64,000 nucleotides of DNA from Oscheius tipulae (lineage: Eukaryota > Nematoda > Chromadorea > Rhabditida > Rhabditidae), in contig JASJZH010000006.1 of assembly GCA_037178975.1 (NCBI GenBank), positions 7,378,001 to 7,442,000 of the forward strand. The letters are read 5' to 3'. This document shows positions 56,767 to 64,000 of this stretch, piece by piece (position 1 is the stretch's first letter; the number at the start of each line of letters is the position of its first letter). Both the position numbers and the translations under genes were made by a program. Under the pieces are notes generated by a model. The model was given only the letters and a program-made list of their open reading frames with translations. It was not told the origin of the DNA and searched no databases.

Positions 56767-57577
56767 ACACTAAACAGTCTCATCTATTCGAAGTTTTCTC
56801 GCATTCATGGATTTCTCCAAGGCGCATATTTGTCACAGCAGTTGACGGTGGAGTGGTCGATCTCTGCAACATGTTGATTTCGTGATTTGTTTCCCTCTAC
56901 AGTTTCTTTTCACAATTCTACAACCAAAACGTTGGATTTGACAAACAGCCTGCTTCGCTGACACGTGTATCTTGAAACTTCCCCCTACGCGCTTCTGACT
57001 GATTACAGTAATCGAGACTACGCTCACAGTTGTCCCACTTCTCCCGGGTGTCTGTTCATACGGAGGTACTTGATAGATTTTCCAAACTATTGTTCTTAGC
57101 TCTCTGTCTCTGGTCACATCCATTACATTCAGTGGTCGTCCATTTAAAAGCAGAACGATTCTCTCTGCACAACATATCCGCTTGGAAGACACCGTTCGCA
57201 CAGAGGTGTTGCGCAAAAACCATTTAATGTATCAATGAATTCCATCTGTGCGGCGGCACACAGCTTCTCACTCTTTTTTGTCAACTCGTTCTCTCTTCTT
57301 TATCTTTTCCTACTCATTCTTGTCCAATTTTCTGATTTTTGTTTCTTACTTGAACAAGATCTTTTCTATACACTTGACTGGCAGAGACATCAGCGGGAGG
57401 CTCACTCTAGTCAGAATCCGTTCTTTATGGAGATGGTCTTCTTGGATGCCATTTCGAACCATATCGCCGGATTGACAACGTTTTGTTTGAACAGCAGCTA
57501 AATGCGAACCTAATGCTGTTCTGTACAACTTGTTATTTTCACGTTTGCAGCAAAGTTTTGAATTTGAAAGAACAAAA
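56767..57577. other. Spacer between mariner and the antiporter gene
   Basis: Frames of 60-130 residues on both strands, none with a recognisable domain. A pyrimidine-rich stretch runs from about 57260 to 57345. Possible upstream non-coding exons for the antiporter cannot be excluded. Confidence 0.3.
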
Positions 57578-59999
57578 ATGACGCGTCACCTTAATTTGTA
57601 TGCAGGACGATATAATCGGCCTACTGATTTTCCATTTCATGTTTTCAGAAACTTTCTCGTTTTCCTGCTAAAGAACATAGATTCTACCTTCGGAATGGAC
57701 AGTAGGATAGGTCACGAATTCCGCAATGCAGTTCACAATTTCTTCAACAATCATAATGTGGGTTCTTTAAAGATATACTCCAATAATTTTCAGGTAAACT
57801 TTTGCATAACTGCTGCTATTGGTATTGCAGCTACATATGCATCTTTTGCAACAATTCTTGGACAAAACTTAGGTTTGTTTGATATTTTTTCGGATGTCAA
57901 GCATGTTTCAGTACACCCACTACTAATTCATGCAGATGATGCTCCAAATGATGTTAACGATTTCTCAGAAACAGTCATGTCTCTACTTATCCTTTGGATC
58001 ATAGCTGCCGTTGTTGGAAAACTGTTTAATCTCCTCGATCTGCCTTTTGTTTTTGGTATGAAGTTGGCATTGCAAACATATTTACAGTTTAGGAGCAATG
58101 CTTGTTGGAGTACTTATCGGCAACATTGAATTCTTCAAAGTATTCTCTGTCAATGCTCACTGGGAGTTCCAAGCGCGACGAATGGCTTTAGCTGTTCTTA
58201 TCATCCGTTGGGGCCTTGGACTTAATCTGGCTCTGATTTACGAGAGCATTGTACAGTCTATGCTAAACTTAAAGGTTTTGGTTTACAGAAAACAATTCTA
58301 TGGTTCGCGATAGCTACTTCGTGTGTTGAAATATTGGCCATAGCCACTGCCTCCGTTTTCATATTCGGAGTAGATTGGAGGATTTCCTTGATTCTTGGGT
58401 ACCCTCAGTCTTATACAGATAAACATGACATCAGAGCTGTTATGTCTGCCGCTTCAACGCCTGTAATCACTCCAGTAATGCTCAAACTCAACAATGCAGG
58501 ACTTGGTCTGGAAAAAGTTTGAGTTTTCTAGTCAAAATATTGCTCATGGCTTTCAGAAACTTCCAAAAATTATCCCACAAGCAGTTTCCATTGATACCAT
58601 TTTCTGTTTAACTGTGTTCACCATCAATGCCAATCTTTTTTTCACTAAAGGTGTAACTCTCTATTTTGGTTTAATGAGACTCATTCAGATCCTCTGTTGA
58701 CTACAGTCGTGATATTGACGAGTAAAGTGGCTCTCTGTGCGGTGGCAGGAATAATATCAGGTTTCATTGACAATATGATGTACATCTGTGTTGCAGGGCT
58801 CATTCTGTGGTTCTTCCCCAAGTCGCAAGAAGGGCATACCCTATTTTCAAGAGGATATCTGCTAATGTTCATTGCCATAGCAGCCATCAACGGTTTGATC
58901 TGTTTTTCCAAGAATCATAGTAGTTTCGAGCGCTATCTCCTTACGCCAAAATCCCATTTCTCTGTCTTATATCGTATACTGCAAAATCGAAAAAGCTAAT
59001 TTGTAAAATTGGGTTCTTAGACAACAGGCCAAGAAAACCGGGGCTTGGCTTTCTAACGTGCAGTCTTGATAGCTATCAGACAATGGACATTTTGCATTAG
59101 ATTCCGGCTTTCAAATAGAAAACAGTAAACCGTATAATGTAATATTTCCTCAGGAAGTTTCTACTTTGGTCTTGGCTATGCAGGAATCGTCTATGTTCTT
59201 CTCATGACATCAGTTGCATCTTTGAAGTGGCGAAAAGACAATCTTTCTGCTGTAAGTAAACTAATTGTACTAATATGAGATTCCAGATGTTTTTCCTCGA
59301 AAAAAACTATCTCTATATCTGGAACTTTCTAGCCTGCCCCGTACTTTTCGTTCTCGTCGGTATGAAGCTCAAGTTCTACCTTGTAAGCACATTCACATGA
59401 CCAGATTTTTTCTCAGATGACTTGGTCTGTTGTCGGAGCTATTGTGTGTCTAATCGCTCTCGGCTTTATGTTCAGAGTTGTCGGTGGACTGCTCGTCACA
59501 TCCTGCTCTGATCTCAAGTTCAGAGAGCAATTTGTTTTTGTACTTTCCATGGTTCCAAAGGCTACTTTGCAAGTTTGTTTCTCATTCTTTGAGAGATTAT
59601 TGCTGTTTGAGGGCGCTTTGGGACCAAGTTTGCTTTATTATACGGAGGGCTTTCCTGAGTGGGAAGATACAGCCAACTTTGTAGGTTTTATTTCTTGAAA
59701 CTAATACTTTCTGCAGATTGTGAACGCCTGCCTGACCTCTGTTCTGATCACAGCCCCTTTGGGAAGACTTCTGCTTGCACATGCTGCTCCCAGCCTCCTG
59801 GGCAGATCTTTCACTCAGACCGTAATCATTGCTCCCGTTCTCACGTTCCCGTCGAATAATTCAGGTCCAAATTGTTGCATCTGAAGCTGAGACACCGGCC
59901 ACGATGCCCGATATGCACTTTGAGGGAAAGCTTGATGAACAGTTGGATTCTGTTCGATTCACTCATTTCAAGTCGCTGCAGCAACACCTGAAGTCATAG
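57578..59999 (+). CDS. SLC9B/NHA-type cation-proton antiporter, atypical active site
   Basis: Monovalent cation-proton antiporter of the CPA2/NHA2 group, a dimeric membrane protein. Fifteen exons close in phase to about 557 residues: 57578-57757, 57794-57872, 57912-58055, 58093-58250, 58289-58398, 58435-58516, 58557-58650, 58689-58760, 58797-58892, 59154-59251, 59287-59382, 59417-59572, 59612-59680, 59717-59821, 59865-59999. Landmarks: LILWIIAAVVGKLFNLL; GAMLVGVLIGNI; SAASTPVITPVML, the discontinuous-helix motif; then AVSIDTIFCLTVF where family members have SIDD, so the second Asp of the ion-binding pair is Thr; FVFVLSMVPKATLQGALGPSLL (the PKATxQ signature) and ACLTSVLITAPLGRLLL. The N-terminal 60 residues are poorly matched, and the start codon is the least certain part. 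Confidence 0.86.
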
Positions 60000-60748
60000 T
60001 TCAATCGTTTAGTCTGCGTGCCAACAGACGGCTCAAAAACTGTTGTGTAACCCATTAGCAGCTATTATCTTTATTTGGGCGTGCTTTGGCCCGACTTTTT
60101 GCGTAGTATTACATACAGTAAAGATTCCCGATGATCATTGGCGAAGGGAGTATAGGGGAGATAATACAAACATTGAGATTTTGTGGTTGAAGATCACATT
60201 TCGGCAAGGAAACTTGGCTGGATAGGCGCTACTACAAAAGATATGTTTCTCCTCCTTCTTCCTCCAAAACAGTGTCAACCAGATTGGTCGTTTCTGTGTG
60301 CAAAGCAGTAATATTTTTCCCATTGCTCGTCTGCGGGCCTAGATATCAGAAGTCAAGGAAGATGAAACAGGACCACCCACTTATTATTTCCTTGTTTTGC
60401 TTCAGCGGAGGCAAATCCCTCTTGCGGCCGTTTCGATTGAGCGGACGAACATCTAAACTACACTCAGTTTACATGGTTTTTCGAGACAAAAAAAAACCGA
60501 ATAGCATTTTGACCGGAGAGAACTTAGTATATCAATGGAATATCACAAACGACTATGGTGCACAAGTTGAGCACTAACGGATGTAGCGGGACACTAATGT
60601 CAACAAAGCAACTGATCAACCGAGTGATACCCACCGCTTTCTCTGCTATCTGACGGCACAACTTGGATGCCCAAGACCGTCAATAAGGCTAAAGACACTC
60701 GTTACCTCATGATAACACCCACAGGTGTGAGAGAAATAAGAAAGGAAA
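60000..60748. other. Spacer between convergent genes
   Basis: The antiporter (+) and the peptide GPCR (-) converge here. No gene or repeat recognised; short frames only. Confidence 0.35.
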
Positions 60749-62306
60749 CTAACCGGTGACAATGCGGATCCGTCCCGACTCGTCAGCCCGATTGCGTAGG
60801 AAGGGAATGGCTCTGAGAAACTCCTTTCTGAAATAGTCCTTGTGTCTAGTGGAGTCACAAGAGAGGCAGTCTCCCACGAAGATCGGCTACGACTCACCTG
60901 AATAACTCATTCATCCACGCATAGAGTATCGGATTCCAGCAGGTTGCAGTCATGCTAATGATATGAACAAACAGGAAAACAAAGCTGAAGTACGGACGGA
61001 TCAGGCTGTCAGGGTAGAGGTCTCTCAGTATGTTTCTGAAGACCTTTCTATCAATTATAACTTCCATTCATACAGTAAGTTGAAGGGGAACCAGCATACT
61101 GCGAATATGACCACCATCACGACTAACATTCTCAAAAGCCGCTTCTTTCTGAAATGAAACTTGTTATGGAAACAATTTTGAAATACCTGCTCGTTTCCGA
61201 CTGTCTCTGCTGAGCCATATTTCTTCTGGTGTTCAAAAATACCCATATTGCTGTGTAACTGATCCCGATGATAATAAAAGGCAAGACAAACTAAACATCG
61301 AATTGGGTCTTTCTTGCAACAATACTTACCTGAAGAGTCATCACCAGACCACCGAATATTTGTTGCAGCGTTCGGTCGGACCAATCCTCTGAGCAGATCC
61401 AAAAGTCACAGGTGGGGATATAGTTCAGACGCATGTTGATGGCGTAGGGCATGACAAGAAGAAGCGATATTAACCAGATAAGCATGATGATCATAATGCA
61501 GGTCTGTAAAAACACACTTTTGATCGCTCGGATCATATCAAGTTCATTTTCTCATTGGAGTTGATGAATTATTAGCGAGCTGACTGCGCGATGACATCTG
61601 TGCGCTTCCCCTAATTACTAGCAACACCGTGAATGCTGAAGAGAGAACTCTCGCACCCTCCTCTGTCTTGCAAAAGGAAACTTGTAATTGGCACACATTG
61701 TTTTTAGGACAGGCCAGATGTTTGTTACGAAAAGCTATAAAACTTTAAGGGCCCCGGCACAAATATGTTTTCCTTGAGAGCCATAAGAAAAGACAGCTCA
61801 CCCTCATTGACATCCGGTCATTTATGTTCAAGTTACTCGAGTTGTGAACAATCACCATGTAGCGGTCAATGGCAATTGCCATCAATGTCAGCGTACTGAT
61901 GAAAATGCTGGTGCCTGAAAAATAAACTTTAAAGGTCTGTGGAGAGTCCAACCTTGGAAAAGAGGCAGTCCGCGACAGAGCCATCCTCCCCAAATCCAGT
62001 GTCCGACGTAGGTGTACATTGGCGTGAGCCAGAGGGACCTAGTCTCACTTTGTATCAAAAAGTATTGAACGCTTACGTAAAGTTGACAAGAAGATCCGAT
62101 ATGGCCAGATTCGTGATAAAAATGTTGGTCACTGTCTGCATCCTCTTGTTCCTCATGACCACATATACCACCAAGAAGTTACCCGTCACGGCCACACAGA
62201 AGATTGTCAGGTATATAAGCAGAAGAAGTAATCGCAGTGGGATGATTTCCATTGGATTCTGCAATTTTTCACTCCTTATTTCGTTCAACTGCCTTCCGCG
62301 CAACAT
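60749..62306 (-). CDS. Neuropeptide Y/F-type GPCR (NPR-like)
   Basis: Class A peptide receptor, Gi/o-type in most relatives. Eight minus-strand exons close in phase to 332 residues: 62306-62077, 62038-61953, 61914-61802, 61503-61330, 61290-61187, 61148-61074, 61035-60898, 60827-60749. TM1 contains [16 protein letters not shown]2 [12 protein letters not shown]; loop 1 [10 protein letters not shown] with the conserved Trp and the disulfide Cys; TM3 [14 protein letters not shown] with DRY; loop 2 [13 protein letters not shown]5 [19 protein letters not shown]6 [16 protein letters not shown]7 [17 protein letters not shown] with NPxxY. The C-tail is short ([15 protein letters not shown]). ATG at 62306 is the first in-frame Met before TM1. 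The precise ligand cannot be read from the sequence. Confidence 0.88.
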
Positions 62307-64000
62307 TTTAATCAAGTACGTGTGCCCTCGAGGCCTATGCTATTGCTATTTTTAAGCAAAAGTCTTGTTCTTGACATCTACGTAAGCCTGATCAGACTCG
62401 CCAGAAACCCACGTGTTTCAATCTGCATGAATCTGATGTCGGCTTGGCTATTAGACTGGTTAACGTCTGATTGTCCATCTCTGAAATTGCTGCGGATTGC
62501 TCAAGAGACTAAGAATAGAAGGAGAGGGCATGGAGGCACATAAATATTGAGGAGAGGGTCCGAGATTTGAAGTGGTAACAAGCAATATACGCGTCATGAT
62601 TATAGAAGAGTACGATGAACTTGTTTAATTGCACTCTTCAAAGAAGGAAATTGGAAATTTTCTAATCATACATCAATGAGGGCTCCCAAAGGTAGTCCTA
62701 AACGGTCACCTGGGAGCCGCTATTGTGAGCCTCCATGGGTGTCTTGGGAGAAAAGGGGCGGGGCTAATAAAAGAGTTGAAGAGCTCGTGTTTTCGCATAC
62801 AATTAGGGCGATCAATCGAAAATATGGCAAAAAACTGGGCAAACATTCTAGGACACGGATCTCGGATGGTGCTCCGACGAATGAAGTCCCGTAAATGAGA
62901 GGTTGCAGACTGAATTGAATGTAGGCTTATGCATCCGAGCACAGGAATCAAAAGTCCCGGGCTGTCTCTTTTTTTTGGTATATCATCTGCTCTCTTCGTC
63001 ATGCAGTTTAAAGGGGGCAAGCTGAGAAAGGTGCCGAACTATGGAAGGTCCGTCTTTAACGACTTCATCCTCGCTTCCTGCTTCTTTAAGCTCCACTTTT
63101 CTACCGGAAGTCTGCCTCCAAGCGCTACATTTGCGCTTTGAATTGGCAAGCAGTAGGAGCCATATGATTTTGAGGTCAAGTGTGATTTTGTGAATGTGTT
63201 GAAGTAGAAAATGTGCTTAATTTTAGGTTTGGTCGGTTTGTGTACAAAAAACTTGCAATTTGATGAAATCTCTGAGTATTTTCTCATAGAAAAGGAAATG
63301 AAATGAGTGAAAGCTTTGGAATATTAGAAGCTCGGCAAGGAACAAACACTTGAAAACGGAGAGGGCCTCCGTTTCAATTGTAAGCCTAGCGATCATTCAA
63401 AGATGTCATAGATGTCAATGTCTGCATAGCAGAAAGAAAAATACTAAACAAGAGGGAAGCATTAAAGTGAACAAAGTTTTTTCAGCACGTCCATAAACCC
63501 TCGATGGGAAATTAAGGACTTCCTGGATGAGCGCTTTGTTCATTAGCTCCTGCTTGACTTGCAGTTGTCGCCAGGAGAGACAAGTCGCGTGATGGGTTGA
63601 AAAAAGGCTAGAGCAGAAATGCAACAACTGAGAGGACAAGACTTAAGTAGGCCGGATGTTCAGAGGGCAGTGTACGTGGAGGTGGTGGTCCTCTCCAAGG
63701 AAGTCCGAGGTGAAATTCGATCCTATCGCAGGATTAGTGTCGCATGATCATAGTCAAGAAAGAGGATGAAAATTTAAGACCATTATGAGTCAGTTCTTTG
63801 TGCTCAGCCTAAGGTTATGCGCGATCTATTTCAGTCCTAGAAACGGACTTTTAAACCTTGCGGAGATCCTAAAATCAAGGTGGTTATGAACAACCGTTCG
63901 TGAACGTGCTGTTCCTCAAAGTTCCATGGGAGAGAAAAAAAAGCGTCATAGTTATTAGAATGCTATCCGTATCGAGATTCTCACACACCAATCAGGGTGA
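62307..64000. other. Gene-free end of the window
   Basis: No splice-consistent gene found. Frames of 60-104 residues on both strands lack domains. A single B-box-like string (AAATTCGATCC) near 63712 has no partner A box. The sequence ends inside this stretch. Confidence 0.35.

Noticed and set aside
63640-63740. Possible tRNA-like element (AAATTCGATCC)
   Set aside because: Only a B-box-like string; no A box or paired arms.
1-64000. CRISPR arrays, bacterial operons, rRNA genes, spliced-leader RNA
   Set aside because: Looked for but not seen; intron structure and gene content are those of a nematode nuclear genome.

Overview
The window looks like nuclear DNA of a free-living or rhabditid-type nematode (Rhabditina, clade V, probably not C. 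elegans itself). Genes are broken into many small exons by introns mostly 30-60 bases long with TTTCAG-type acceptors. The gene content includes nematode chemoreceptor classes (SRT-like, SRH/SRI-like), an FMRFamide-type GPCR, a secreted GPX with an active-site Cys, and nematode DD37D mariner relics. The genus cannot be fixed from the sequence alone. All gene models were spliced by hand by matching intron phases; exon ends are good where a phase-consistent model closed, and stated as rough where it did not.

Layout. 1-1.7 kb: FMRFamide-type peptide GPCR (+). 2.5-6.3 kb: exocyst subunit Sec15/EXOC6 (+), with tRNA-derived insertions in its two long introns. 6.5-6.8 kb: a small Cys-rich protein. 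7.2-11 kb: gene-poor, with a very degenerate CT-rich repeat array. 13.3-14 kb: basic nuclear-type protein (-). 15.4-16.3 kb: secreted Ser-Gly proteoglycan core (+). 16.4-20.5 kb: no recognisable gene. 20.6-32.5 kb: accessory block of six intact four-TM paralogs plus one relic tail, small secreted and membrane proteins, a Cys-loop ligand-gated channel, a dead DD37D mariner and a fold-back element. 34.7-35.8 kb: secreted glutathione peroxidase. 35.9-38.3 kb: two large inverted-repeat structures, one carrying an E2F-like site. 38.6-40.3 kb: ZIP13-like zinc transporter (-). 41.6-47.7 kb: long coiled-coil protein (-). 49.3-55.3 kb: chemoreceptor block with one SRH/SRI-like gene (-), two SRT-like genes arranged head-to-head and a membrane fragment. 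55.5-56.8 kb: second dead DD37D mariner. 57.6-60 kb: SLC9B/NHA-type cation-proton antiporter with a substituted catalytic pair. 60.7-62.3 kb: neuropeptide Y/F-type GPCR (-). 62.3-64 kb: nothing recognised.

The conserved genes (Sec15, GPX, ZIP13-like, SLC9B-like, peptide GPCRs) do not form one pathway. The lineage-specific interest lies in the tetraspan cluster at 21-32 kb and the chemoreceptor block at 49-55 kb, both typical of fast-evolving nematode accessory regions. The best candidates for undescribed biology are the tetraspan family with its shared exon grammar and conserved Cys/Tyr C-terminal tail, the antiporter lacking the second acidic residue, and the inverted-repeat element carrying an E2F-type site.
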